A DNA stretch of 64,000 bases from CAZEQK01 sp964514395 (GTDB lineage: Bacteria; Bacillota; Bacilli; Tepidibacillales; Tepidibacillaceae): positions 19,500 to 83,499 of the forward strand of contig CAZEQK010000010.1 in NCBI GenBank assembly GCA_964514395.1, read 5' to 3'. A model generated the notes under the pieces. That model saw nothing but the letters and a program-made list of their open reading frames with translations, searched no databases and was not told where the DNA came from. Below are positions 17,782 through 26,585 of this stretch, piece after piece. The position numbers and the translations under genes are program-made. The first letter of the stretch is position 1, and each line of letters begins with the position of its first letter.

Positions 17782-18855
17782 ATGGGAAATATAAAGGTTT
17801 TAGTTGTCGATGATTCGTTATTTATGAGAAGGATGATTACTGATTTAATACAAGAAAGCGAAAATATTGAAGTAGTAGCTACCGCAAAAGATGGTTTAGA
17901 TGCCATTAATAAAGTAGAGCAATTTTCACCAGATATCATAACTTTAGATGTTGAAATGCCTGTAATAAATGGTATAGAAGCATTAAAAGCCATTATGGAA
18001 AAACATCCAGTTCCTGTTATTATGCTGAGTAGAAAAACCAAACAGGGTACTGATACCACCATTCAAGCTTTGCAATTAGGTGCCTTTGATTTTTTGGCCA
18101 AGCCATCAGGTGGTAGCTCATCTGATATTAATGAGATAAAAGATGAATTAATAGATAAAATATTAATTGCTAATGAACAAAAAGAAAAGTGGATCAAACA
18201 ATGGCATCATTCAAATAATAGAAAAGAGATAAGCACTAAAAAAGTAGAAAGAATTATTGAGTATCCCAAGCAAACAAACGGTTATTTTGATGGTATTGTT
18301 GCAGTTGGGACTTCCACTGGAGGGCCAAAGGCTTTACAAGAAGTAATATCAAACATACCAAGTAATTTTCCATATCCTATACTAATCGTACAGCATATGC
18401 CTGCTGGTTTTACAAATTCTTTAGCTAGTAGATTGAACAATATAGCAAAAATACATGTAACTGAAGCGATAGATGGTGAAACGATTAAACCAGCTACTGC
18501 ATATATAGCTCCTGGAAACTATCATATGACCATGAAAAAGACATCGGATCATTATAAAATAAATTTAAATCAAAAAGAACCTGTTCGTGGTCATCGACCA
18601 TCTGTTGATATCTTGTTTGAATCATTAATAGATATAAGGTTGAAAAAAGTTTTTGTAGTAATGACAGGAATGGGGCAGGATGGAACAAATGGGGTTAAAA
18701 TTGCTAAAAATGATAAAGATATTTTAATTGTCGAAAACGAGGATACCTGTGTTGTATATGGAATGCCAAAATCTGCAGTAACTACTGGATTAGTGGATGT
18801 GATTGTACCCTTACATCAAATTGCAGATCATATTATTAGTAATGTACAAAATTAG
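17782..18855 (+). CDS. cheB: Chemotaxis methylesterase CheB
   Basis: CheB removes methyl groups from chemoreceptors and is activated by CheA phosphorylation. It has an N-terminal receiver with D10/D11 and phosphoacceptor D56 (TLDVEMP), a linker, and a C-terminal esterase. The esterase shows the catalytic triad S178 (GTSTGG), H205 (QHMPAGF) and D300 (GMGQDGTNG). The 357-residue length is typical. AGAGGTGATC lies upstream of the ATG. Confidence 0.97.
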   Translation: MGNIKVLVVDDSLFMRRMITDLIQESENIEVVATAKDGLDAINKVEQFSPDIITLDVEMPVINGIEALKAIMEKHPVPVIMLSRKTKQGTDTTIQALQLGAFDFLAKPSGGSSSDINEIKDELIDKILIANEQKEKWIKQWHHSNNRKEISTKKVERIIEYPKQTNGYFDGIVAVGTSTGGPKALQEVISNIPSNFPYPILIVQHMPAGFTNSLASRLNNIAKIHVTEAIDGETIKPATAYIAPGNYHMTMKKTSDHYKINLNQKEPVRGHRPSVDILFESLIDIRLKKVFVVMTGMGQDGTNGVKIAKNDKDILIVENEDTCVVYGMPKSAVTTGLVDVIVPLHQIADHIISNVQN

Positions 18856-18869
18856 AGGAGGTGGCAGAT

Positions 18870-20882
18870 ATGGAAGTAAATCAATACTTAGAGATTTTTT
18901 TGGAGGAATCAAAGGAGCATCTTCAATCTTTAAATGAAAAATTATTAGTGCTTGAAAAAGATGTAAATAACATCAATTTAATCAATGAGATTTTTAGATC
19001 TGCACATACTTTAAAGGGAATGGCAGCTACAATGGGCTATGAAAATATGGCTACCCTAACCCATGAAATGGAGAATCTGCTTGATCTTGTGCGAAATCAC
19101 AAGAAAGCTGTAGATTCTAAATTCATGGATACTATTTTTAATAGTGTAGATGCATTAGAGCAAATGGTTATATCAATAAACGAAGGTGGAACTGATAAGG
19201 TTGATGTAACGAATTTAATACTTATGTTACAAAAAATATCAAATACTAGTTCTGCCATAAAGGAAAATGGCGAAGTTAAAACGAATGAGGAAGTTAAGAA
19301 TTTATTATTATCTTTTGATGAATATGAAAGGACTGTGATCAAACAGTCCATAGAAAGTGGCTTTTCAATCTATCAAGTATATGTAAAGATTGAAGAGGAG
19401 GCGGTATTAAAATCCGCCAGAATTTATATGGTTTTCCATGAACTAGAGAAATTTGGTGATGTACTTAAAACATCTCCTACTATTGAAGAATTACAGGATG
19501 AGGACTTTGGCAATCATTTTTATGCTATCTTTATCTCTAACGATAAGGAAAAAACGATTCATAAGGCGCTATTAAATATTTCTGAAATAAGTGAAGTGAA
19601 AATCACCGGTATTAGTAAAGAACAATTTAGTATAAATAATGAGGAATCTGAAATAGATAAAGAAGAGATAAATGATTCAAATGAAGCTAAAGAGCCAAGT
19701 TTACATAATAATATACAAACTAGTAAAGCCCATTATGGAAAAATGATTAGGGTAGATATTGAACGATTAGATGAACTAATGAATTTATTTAGTGAATTAG
19801 TGATTGATCGAGGCCGATTAGAGCAGTTATCAGTTGAAATTAATCACCCTGAGCTTACAGATACAGTAGAACACATGAGTAGAATAAGTAGTAGTTTACA
19901 AAATAATATATTAAACTTACGTATGGTACCAATTGACCAAGTTTTTAATAGATTTCCTAGAATGATAAGAGATTTATCGAAAGATTTGCATAAAAATGTT
20001 CGTTTAGATATTTATGGTGCAGATACTGAGCTTGACAGAACAGTGATTGATGAAGTAGGAGATCCATTAGTTCATTTGCTAAGAAATGCAATCGACCATG
20101 GTTTGGAATTGATAGATGAAAGAAAAAAAATGAATAAAGATGACACTGGAAAAATAATCTTAAAGGCATACCATAGCGGAAATTATGTTTTTATTGAGGT
20201 AAGTGATGATGGTAAAGGAATCGATCGTGACAAGGTGTTGAAAAGCGCTATCGGAAAGGGCTTAATTAGACAAGAAGAAGTAAGTGATTTAACAGAGAAA
20301 CAAGTTCTAGATTTACTTTTTACTTCTGGGTTAAGCACTGCAGAACAAGTCACTGATATCTCAGGTAGAGGTGTTGGTTTGGATGTTGTAAAGTCTAAAA
20401 TAGAAGCATTGGGTGGATTTGTTTCGGTTGATTCTGAACAAGGTAAAGGTACTAAATTTACAATTCAATTACCATTGACTCTTTCAATCATTTCTTCCAT
20501 GCTTATAAAAGTTGATGAGGAAAAATATGCTATTCCTTTGACCTCTATTATTGAGACGGCAATTATTAATAAAAAAGATATCCTGTTTGCTCATAATCAG
20601 GAGGTTATTGACTTTCGTGGTCGAATTGTTCCTTTAGTTTACTTGAAAAGCATTTTAGAGGTACCAAAAGATAGTGATTATGAAGAAGAACTATCGGTAG
20701 TTTTAGTTAGAAAAGGGGAAAAAATGGCCGGCTTGGTTGTTGATTCTTTTATTGGGCAACAAGAAATTGTCTTAAAAACACTTGGTTCTTATTTAACCAA
20801 TGTTTTCGCCGTATCAGGGGCTACGATTCTAGGTGATGGACAAGTTGCTTTAATTCTTGACACAAATGCTTTAATAAAATAG
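18870..20882 (+). CDS. cheA: Chemotaxis histidine kinase CheA
   Basis: CheA is the receptor-coupled kinase that phosphorylates CheY and CheB. The domains in order are the Hpt domain with phospho-His H46 (FRSAHTLKGMA), the P2 response-regulator docking domain (about residues 150-270), the dimerisation helices (about 285-350), the HATPase domain with LLRNAIDHGLE and ISGRGVGLDVV, and a CheW-like P5 domain at the end. I choose ATG 18870 because GAGGAGGTG is 6 bases upstream, rather than the in-frame GTG 18861 lying inside that site. The protein is 670 residues. Confidence 0.97.
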   Translation: MEVNQYLEIFLEESKEHLQSLNEKLLVLEKDVNNINLINEIFRSAHTLKGMAATMGYENMATLTHEMENLLDLVRNHKKAVDSKFMDTIFNSVDALEQMVISINEGGTDKVDVTNLILMLQKISNTSSAIKENGEVKTNEEVKNLLLSFDEYERTVIKQSIESGFSIYQVYVKIEEEAVLKSARIYMVFHELEKFGDVLKTSPTIEELQDEDFGNHFYAIFISNDKEKTIHKALLNISEISEVKITGISKEQFSINNEESEIDKEEINDSNEAKEPSLHNNIQTSKAHYGKMIRVDIERLDELMNLFSELVIDRGRLEQLSVEINHPELTDTVEHMSRISSSLQNNILNLRMVPIDQVFNRFPRMIRDLSKDLHKNVRLDIYGADTELDRTVIDEVGDPLVHLLRNAIDHGLELIDERKKMNKDDTGKIILKAYHSGNYVFIEVSDDGKGIDRDKVLKSAIGKGLIRQEEVSDLTEKQVLDLLFTSGLSTAEQVTDISGRGVGLDVVKSKIEALGGFVSVDSEQGKGTKFTIQLPLTLSIISSMLIKVDEEKYAIPLTSIIETAIINKKDILFAHNQEVIDFRGRIVPLVYLKSILEVPKDSDYEEELSVVLVRKGEKMAGLVVDSFIGQQEIVLKTLGSYLTNVFAVSGATILGDGQVALILDTNALIK

Positions 20883-20895
20883 GAGGACGATGAGG

Positions 20896-21375
20896 ATGAA
20901 TAATCAAACTGAACAAATAGTGGAAGAGTTAAAAGTAATCATATTTAAATTAAAAAGCGAGGAATATGGCGTTGATGTTAAACAGGTAAAATCTATTGAA
21001 AGAATGGAACATATTACAAGAGTTCCTAATACTCCTCCTTTTGTGAAGGGTGTTATAAATCTAAGGGGTGTAGTTATACCAATTATCGATTTACGGAAAC
21101 GTTTTGGCTTAGAGCTAAAAGATTATAATGAAAGCACTCGAATTATTATTATAAATGTAGATGAAATGGAAGTCGGTTTAATTGTAGATGCAGCAAATGA
21201 TGTTATTGATATACCTGTAAGCACAATAGAACCTCCACCAAAAGTGGTAGGAGGAGTTGAGTCGATTTATTTACGTGGTGTTGCAAAGCTTTCTGATCGT
21301 CTACTAATCCTACTTAACTTAGATAAGGTGTTAAACCCAGAAGAAATAAAACAATTAGAAAAGTTTGGGTTGTAG
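20896..21375 (+). CDS. cheW: Chemotaxis coupling protein CheW
   Basis: CheW couples chemoreceptors to CheA. The 159-residue SH3-like protein shows the family segments VKSIERMEHITRVPNTPPFV and GVINLRGVVIPIIDLRKRFG. ATG 20896 is favoured: AGGAGGA at 20881-20887 is 8 bases away, while ATG 20890 is only 2 bases from it. Confidence 0.96.
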   Translation: MNNQTEQIVEELKVIIFKLKSEEYGVDVKQVKSIERMEHITRVPNTPPFVKGVINLRGVVIPIIDLRKRFGLELKDYNESTRIIIINVDEMEVGLIVDAANDVIDIPVSTIEPPPKVVGGVESIYLRGVAKLSDRLLILLNLDKVLNPEEIKQLEKFGL

Positions 21376-21376
21376 T

Positions 21377-21994
21377 ATGATGAAAAGTAACTTAAAGGAT
21401 ATTCAATTAGATCTTCTAAAAGAGGTAGGAAATATAGGAGCTGGAAATGCGGCAACAGCACTTTCTAAAATTATTCAGAAGCAAATAGATATGCATGTAC
21501 CAAATGTTAAAGTTCTGCCATTTAATGAAATTGAGAAATTTTTAGGTGGCGTGGAGCAAACTGTCTTTGGTATCTTCTTACGTGTAGAGGGTGACGTCCC
21601 GGGAAATATGTTCTTTATCATGACGATTGAATCTACTCGAAAATTACTAAAACATCTTTTGAATGAAAATATAGATGATAGTCTAACATTATCGGATATA
21701 CAACATTCCGCGCTGAGTGAGATGGGGAATATATTACTAGGGTCCTATCTTTCGTCATTAGCAGATTTTACAAATTTAAAATTATCGCCAACTGTTCCTT
21801 CTATTGCTGTAGATATGGTAGGAGCTATTCTCAGCTTTGGTTTAATCCAAGCTAGTCAATTTAATGATGTAGCTATTGTTATTGAGACGGCATTTTTAGA
21901 AGGACAAGAATTAGTAGAGGGACATTTTTTCCTTATTCCTGACCCAGATGCATTCGACATATTATTTTCATCTTTAGGAGTCCCAATAGAATGA
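21377..21994 (+). CDS. cheC: CheY-P phosphatase CheC
   Basis: CheC dephosphorylates CheY-P and partners with CheD in adaptation. About 206 residues. Both phosphatase signatures are present: KEVGNIGAGNAATALSK near the start and SEMGNILLGSYLSSL in the middle. It lacks the C-terminal FliN-like domain that distinguishes FliY. ATG 21377 and ATG 21380 are both possible; the upstream ribosome site is weak, suggesting coupling to cheW. It overlaps cheD by four bases. Confidence 0.93.
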   Translation: MMKSNLKDIQLDLLKEVGNIGAGNAATALSKIIQKQIDMHVPNVKVLPFNEIEKFLGGVEQTVFGIFLRVEGDVPGNMFFIMTIESTRKLLKHLLNENIDDSLTLSDIQHSALSEMGNILLGSYLSSLADFTNLKLSPTVPSIAVDMVGAILSFGLIQASQFNDVAIVIETAFLEGQELVEGHFFLIPDPDAFDILFSSLGVPIE

Positions 21995-22476
21995 ATGTAA
22001 TTCATGTAAAAATGGCAGATTTAAATACGGTAACGGCTCCTGATCATATAAAAACAACAGGACTGGGGTCTTGCGTAGGTATTCTGCTTTATGATACAAA
22101 AAAAAAAATAGCTGGAATGGCTCATATCATGCTTCCTGATTCAAATTTGGTATCAGTAGGAGAATTAAACAAGGCAAAGTATGCTGATACAGCTATTCCA
22201 TTACTACTTGAAGAGATGCAAAAACTGGGTGCGATCAAAAGAAATATTGTTGCAAAAATAGCTGGTGGTTCGCAAATGTTTAAATTTAAAGTAACAAGTG
22301 ATATGATGAGAATAGGACCAAGAAATGTTGATGCTTCAAAAGAAATGTTAAGTAAATATGAAATTCCAATTATAGCAGAGGATGTTGGTGGAGATATTGG
22401 AAGAACTATTGAGTTTGATACAGTTTCAGGCATCTTACATATAAGAACTGCTAACCAAGGGGTTACTGAAATATGA
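21991..22476 (+). CDS. cheD: Chemoreceptor glutamine deamidase CheD
   Basis: CheD deamidates receptor glutamines and binds CheC. The catalytic residues are visible as C28 (LGSCVGI) and H45 (MAHIMLP), followed by conserved KIAGGSQMF and GGDIGRTIEFDT. Length 161 residues is typical. An A11 tract at 22098-22108 encodes part of TKKKI. Its stop overlaps the ATG of the next gene (ATGA). Confidence 0.95.
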   Translation: MNVIHVKMADLNTVTAPDHIKTTGLGSCVGILLYDTKKKIAGMAHIMLPDSNLVSVGELNKAKYADTAIPLLLEEMQKLGAIKRNIVAKIAGGSQMFKFKVTSDMMRIGPRNVDASKEMLSKYEIPIIAEDVGGDIGRTIEFDTVSGILHIRTANQGVTEI

Positions 22477-22844
22477 AGTCTCCATTAGATCGAAATCTCT
22501 TTGCTTTATTTATTGGAACTATATCTTTTTTCATTGTATTTGGTTTTAATATAGAAAGAAATCTATTTCTCACCTCACTATTAAGAGGTATTATTGCTTT
22601 TGCTATCTTTTTTACAATTAGTACTATTGCACATTTTCTCATATTTTTTATTGAGCAGGATAATGGGGAACAAATGTTAAATAAAAAGGATGAAAAAATT
22701 GAAGATTTGAAACATAATGTTAATGTTCGTACAATTGATGAAGATGATATAGATATGAATGAAATCTATCAAACATCAAAAAGTGATAATCAATTTAAAC
22801 CATTGAATTTTAAAAGATTAAAAGTCAAAGACGACGAGAAATAG
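22473..22844 (+). CDS. Unassigned two-helix membrane protein between cheD and sigD
   Basis: I do not recognise this 123-residue protein. Two hydrophobic segments lie at about residues 8-24 and 31-55 and are likely membrane helices. The remaining half is cytoplasmic, charged, Asp/Glu/Lys rich (MLNKKDEKIEDLKHN...) and probably unstructured. It overlaps cheD by ATGA, so it is translated with the chemotaxis genes. In Bacillus, cheD is followed directly by sigD, so this is an insertion relative to that order. No function is assigned. Confidence 0.75.
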   Translation: MKSPLDRNLFALFIGTISFFIVFGFNIERNLFLTSLLRGIIAFAIFFTISTIAHFLIFFIEQDNGEQMLNKKDEKIEDLKHNVNVRTIDEDDIDMNEIYQTSKSDNQFKPLNFKRLKVKDDEK

Positions 22845-22885
22845 TGTGATATAAAAATGTGTGAATTGAGGGAAGGTGTCATCAT

Positions 22886-23656
22886 ATGAAAAGCCAACAA
22901 CAAAAGAACGTAAATGAATTATGGGAAAATTGGCGAGAATATGATGATTCAGATGCCTATCAGCAATTGGTTGAACACTATATACGAATAGTTGATCAGG
23001 TTGTTGGAAAAATGAAATCTAATATTTCTACTGTGGTAACATTTGATGAATTAAAAAGTCATGGAATGTTGGGTTTTCTGGATGCACTAAAAAAATTCGA
23101 CTATAAAAGAGGATTACAATTCGAAACATATGCATCACTTAGAATACGCGGCTCTATTTTAGATGGTTTACGAGAAAATGATTGGATTCCTCGTTCTATT
23201 AGGGAAAAGGCAAAGAAGATTGAAAAAGCTTATCATGAATTGGAACAACAATATTTAAGGACAGTAACTGATGAGGAAATTATAGAATACTTACATATTG
23301 ATAAGGATGAGTTTTATCAGAATTTACAAGAAACATCGGCAATGAATTATTTGTCTCTTGATGAACCTCTTGATGATGAACATAGTAGTACTAGAAAAGA
23401 AATGATATCAGATAATAAAGAAATAATTGACGATAAATTAAATCAGGAATTTTTAAAGGACATACTAGCTAAATCAATTGATCGATTACCTGAAAAAGAA
23501 AAGATTGTCATTTCTCTTTATTACTATGAAGAGTTGAATTTGACTGAAATATCCGAAGTTTTAGGTCTTTCAACATCAAGAATTTCACAGTTACATACAA
23601 AAGGTATTTATAGATTACGAGGTTCATTAGGTAGACAGAAGAAAAATTTATTCTAA
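22886..23656 (+). CDS. sigD: Flagellar/motility sigma factor SigD (FliA family)
   Basis: This is a sigma-28 family factor for late flagellar, chemotaxis and autolysin genes. The 256-residue protein has sigma region 2 (FETYASLRIRGSILDGLREN, then DWIPRSIREKAK), region 3 and region 4 with its helix-turn-helix (YYYEELNLTEISEVLGLSTS, RISQLH). GGGAAGG precedes the ATG at a slightly long spacing. Position near the end of the fla/che operon is canonical and makes its amount depend on read-through of the long transcript. Confidence 0.96.
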   Translation: MKSQQQKNVNELWENWREYDDSDAYQQLVEHYIRIVDQVVGKMKSNISTVVTFDELKSHGMLGFLDALKKFDYKRGLQFETYASLRIRGSILDGLRENDWIPRSIREKAKKIEKAYHELEQQYLRTVTDEEIIEYLHIDKDEFYQNLQETSAMNYLSLDEPLDDEHSSTRKEMISDNKEIIDDKLNQEFLKDILAKSIDRLPEKEKIVISLYYYEELNLTEISEVLGLSTSRISQLHTKGIYRLRGSLGRQKKNLF

Positions 23657-23677
23657 CCATGTTTCGGGGGGATTAAT

Positions 23678-25090
23678 ATGACAATAAGTTATGAGGAGTT
23701 GTTCAGTATTTTTGATATATTGATAGAAGATGCTGGAATGACTGCCTACATTGTTTTTAAAAATCGAGAAATATCAGAATCGTTATTATATGATGATATG
23801 AAGAGATTTTTAAATGAACATAATATTATCTTTGGATTAGACAACGATATGATTGCAAAAGTATGTGACAAACCTTCGGATTTTATCGATAAAAAAACAG
23901 GAATTGCAAGAGGGAAACCACAGACAAATGGGGAAGATGCATACATTAAATGGGAGTTAAATGAAGAAGTAACAAATAAACCAAAGGAATTACAGGACGG
24001 CAGTGTTGACTACTTTAATTTAAGTAAGATAAAAAATTTTAAAAAAGGTCAATTGATTGCAAAAAAAATCCCCGGAATAGATGGAGAACCAGGAATAAAT
24101 GTAGCTGGTGAGGAAGTACCTCAAAAAAAAGGGAAGGATATACAATTAAAACAAGGTAAGAATGTTGTGTTAAATGATACGAAGGATAAGATATACGCAG
24201 CCATTGACGGACAATTTGCTATTACAGATAAAAATAAAATCAATGTTTTTCCAATCTATGAGGTTAATGGCGATCTCGATCTTAGCATAGGAAATATTGA
24301 TTTCGTTGGATCGGTAGTAGTTAGAGGTAACGTCCCGGATGGATTTAAAATTAAGGCTGATGGCGAGATAAAAGTGCATGGTAATGTAGAGGGAGCCGAG
24401 TTGATTGCAGGCGGAGATATTACTATTAAACAAGGAGTAATTGGTCATAATAAATCCTTGATTAAGTCTGGCAAAAGCTTTAAATCTTCTTATATTTTAG
24501 ATGGAAATGTAAGTGCGTCTGAGGATATTCTAGTAACACAAAGTATTATGCATAGTTATGTTAGTGCTGGCAATCAAGTAGCATGTAAAGGCACGAAAGG
24601 AATCATTGTTGGTGGAAAGGTTCAGGCTGGGAAATCAGTTGTTGCAACATCAGTTGGCAATCATTTAGCTACATCTACAATTATTGAAGTAGGGATTCCT
24701 CCAGAGTTAAGAGATGAATTACAGAATATGCATAAAACAAAGATCGATTTAGTCACTTCTTTAGATAAAGTGGATAAGGGTATTAAGATGCTTGATAAGC
24801 TTAATGTGCAGGATGGGAAATTACCCCCAGATAAAAAAATGTTACAGGTAAATTTATTAAATCAACAAATTATTATAGAAAAAGAATTAAAAAGTATTAA
24901 AATAAAAGAGAGTGACTTGGAAGAAAAACTTAGTAGCTATTATGATAATACCAATATTCAAGTTTTTAAAGAAATATATCCTGGTGTTAAATTAGTAATA
25001 GGACGAGCTATTAAAATAATTACTGTCGAATCTAAATACATGAAATTTGTACTTGAAGAAGGTGAGGTAATTCCAAAATCACTTAGATAA
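23678..25090 (+). CDS. FapA/DUF342 family protein
   Basis: The protein is 470 residues. The N-terminal part is variable. The middle (about residues 130-330) is Gly-rich with repeated short beta-strand units (VNGDLDLSIGNIDFVGSVVV, VHGNVEGAELIAGGDITIKQ), as expected for the FapA beta-helix-like domain. A coiled-coil segment follows at about 335-410. Family members occur near flagellar and polarity genes; a Vibrio homologue affects flagellar assembly and localisation. The function here is inferred from family and context. GGGGGG lies 6 bases before the ATG. Confidence 0.85.
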   Translation: MTISYEELFSIFDILIEDAGMTAYIVFKNREISESLLYDDMKRFLNEHNIIFGLDNDMIAKVCDKPSDFIDKKTGIARGKPQTNGEDAYIKWELNEEVTNKPKELQDGSVDYFNLSKIKNFKKGQLIAKKIPGIDGEPGINVAGEEVPQKKGKDIQLKQGKNVVLNDTKDKIYAAIDGQFAITDKNKINVFPIYEVNGDLDLSIGNIDFVGSVVVRGNVPDGFKIKADGEIKVHGNVEGAELIAGGDITIKQGVIGHNKSLIKSGKSFKSSYILDGNVSASEDILVTQSIMHSYVSAGNQVACKGTKGIIVGGKVQAGKSVVATSVGNHLATSTIIEVGIPPELRDELQNMHKTKIDLVTSLDKVDKGIKMLDKLNVQDGKLPPDKKMLQVNLLNQQIIIEKELKSIKIKESDLEEKLSSYYDNTNIQVFKEIYPGVKLVIGRAIKIITVESKYMKFVLEEGEVIPKSLR

Positions 25091-25105
25091 TAAGGAGGGG
25101 TTAGT

Positions 25106-25366
25106 GTGAGTTTTAAAATTATTGAATTACAACAAGCACTACCAAAAACATATGACATTGGAAAGATACAAAATCAGTTACATCAGCAATCAAATACGGA
25201 ACAAAGCATGCTTATGTCACAGTTGACAAAAATTGAAATAGAAAAAAGAAAAAAAACAGAAAAATCTTTAAAATCAGAAATGCATGAAAAAAACACGACA
25301 AAACATGCTAAAAGGCAACATTCAAATGACCCAAATAAGGGAAGATTTGTGGATTTAGAATTATAA
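25106..25366 (+). CDS. Unassigned 86-residue basic protein
   Basis: I do not recognise this protein. It starts with GTG 25106 behind a good AAGGAGGGG. The N-terminus (SFKIIELQQALPKTYDIGKI) looks folded. The centre is Lys/Glu/Gln rich and probably helical, and the C-terminus RQHSNDPNKGRFVDLEL is sharply defined. No membrane segment. It lies 15 bases after the fapA-like gene and 38 bases before the swrB-like gene, so it is part of the operon tail. A role in flagellar control is possible only by position. Confidence 0.65.
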   Translation: MSFKIIELQQALPKTYDIGKIQNQLHQQSNTEQSMLMSQLTKIEIEKRKKTEKSLKSEMHEKNTTKHAKRQHSNDPNKGRFVDLEL

Positions 25367-25404
25367 AATATTTTAATAACTAACAATTGAAGTTTGGTGA
25401 TGAA

Positions 25405-25887
25405 ATGGATACTAATTGGCTAATAAATAATTTTGGTAATTTAGATATCATATGGGTACAACTTGTATTGTTATTTATAGGCATCCTATTTATCATAATT
25501 GCCATGTTTCGACCAAAAGAGAATAGTTTCATAGAAGAAAAAACCGAGAAAATTTTTGAGGATTTTATTACTCAAATGGACTTAGAAAACGAAGAGGTTA
25601 TCAAAAAAATAAAGCAAATACAAAATGAATTACCTCTAAAATTGAAAGAAAAGATGGAACTGCTCGAAAGAAGATTAGAAAAAGTAGAACAACAAAATAT
25701 TATTCAACCATTTAATCAAGAGAGTAAACAAGAAAGCAATCCACAAATCAACCAAAAATATGAAGAGGTTTTTAGGCTTTATGAATCTGGAGAGAGTGTG
25801 GATAGCATTGCGAAAAAAACTAAAATGGGACATGCAGAAATAAAACTAATATTAGAGCTATCTAGGAAAGGGTTCAAATATGTTTAA
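25405..25887 (+). CDS. SwrB/YlxL-like membrane-anchored protein
   Basis: The protein is 160 residues from ATG 25405 (GGTGA 4-8 bases upstream; the in-frame TTG 25387 is less likely). There is one N-terminal membrane helix (about residues 15-35), a charged helical middle, and a C-terminal helix-turn-helix-like segment VFRLYESGESVDSIAKKTKM followed by GHAEIKLILELSRK. This architecture resembles SwrB (YlxL), encoded just after sigD in Bacillus, which activates the FliPQR/C-ring assembly step. Overall similarity is low, so the name is not assigned. Confidence 0.7.
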   Translation: MDTNWLINNFGNLDIIWVQLVLLFIGILFIIIAMFRPKENSFIEEKTEKIFEDFITQMDLENEEVIKKIKQIQNELPLKLKEKMELLERRLEKVEQQNIIQPFNQESKQESNPQINQKYEEVFRLYESGESVDSIAKKTKMGHAEIKLILELSRKGFKYV

Positions 25888-26494
25888 GAGTAGAAATTTC
25901 TTTATAGGGCTTGGTATTGGTTTAATTATCAGCAGCATGATCCTTATGCTATATACTAACTCTACTAATAAAACAATAAGTGATATCACTTCAAGAAGTG
26001 ACATCACTATCACTTTAGACAAAAGTAATGAATTAACATTAGATGAACTCAAGGGAATAGCTGCTGATAAAGATCTATTTTTATATACAAAGACCGATAT
26101 TGACAACCTAAAGGCAAGTTTGACAGATGAAGTTAAGAATGAATTAAGTAAAAAAAATAATCCTCCTACTGTAGATAATTCAAACAGTGATAATGCGAAT
26201 AAAGATAGTGCTATTAGTGATAGTACAAATACGACTTCTGAAGATACGAATGCTAATAAAACCAATAACGATAATTCGGAAAAAGTCATTTATTTTTCGA
26301 TACCAGATGGTATGAGGTCAGAGCAAGTGGCTGATTATTTAGTTGAAATAGGTATTCTAAAGGAAAAAAATAAGTTCCTTGATATTCTAGAAAAAAAACA
26401 TTTAGCAACAAAAATTATTGCGGGAACCTATAAGTATGACAAGGTTTTAATAACAGAGGAATTAGTGAAGCTTCTAACAGAAGCAAAACAATAG
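25880..26494 (+). CDS. MltG/YceG-like membrane protein lacking the catalytic domain
   Basis: The protein is 204 residues. A membrane helix lies at residues 7-26, a linker follows, then a Ser/Thr/Asn/Asp-rich low-complexity stretch (about residues 93-133). The C-terminal segment reads IYFSIPDGMRSEQVADYLVE followed by IGILKEKNKFLDILEKKHLA and AGTYKYD. That end resembles the LysM-like, substrate-binding part of endolytic transglycosylase MltG. The large catalytic YceG region is absent, so it is unlikely to cleave glycan by itself. It overlaps the swrB-like gene and ends the operon. Confidence 0.7.
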   Translation: MFKSRNFFIGLGIGLIISSMILMLYTNSTNKTISDITSRSDITITLDKSNELTLDELKGIAADKDLFLYTKTDIDNLKASLTDEVKNELSKKNNPPTVDNSNSDNANKDSAISDSTNTTSEDTNANKTNNDNSEKVIYFSIPDGMRSEQVADYLVEIGILKEKNKFLDILEKKHLATKIIAGTYKYDKVLITEELVKLLTEAKQ

Positions 26495-26506
26495 ATGGAT
26501 CACACA

Positions 26507-26535
26507 TTGGATAAAGACTAGCTAGCTAATATAGT
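26507..26535 (+). promoter_or_regulatory. SigA-type promoter for rpsB
   Basis: TTGGAT (26507-26512), a 17-base spacer and TATAGT (26530-26535) form a good SigA promoter. Transcription would start near 26542, giving a leader of about 150 bases before rpsB. Confidence 0.6.
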
Positions 26536-26572
26536 ATGAGATCTAATTCGATGTTGCATCCTAGTCTTTTTT
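26513..26572 (+). terminator. Possible terminator at the end of the fla/che operon
   Basis: AAAGACTAG (26513-26521) pairs with CTAGTCTTT (26561-26569) and is followed by more T residues. The 39-base loop can hold a small inner stem GATG/CATC. The 5' arm lies in the spacer of the rpsB promoter, so only read-through transcripts from upstream could form it. Confidence 0.4.
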
Positions 26573-26585
26573 ATGTTATATTATT

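Noticed and set aside
1..26494. Horizontal transfer or prophage within the fla/che operon
   Set aside because: Gene order is the standard Bacillales order with overlaps throughout; no integrase, transposase or direct-repeat boundaries were seen.
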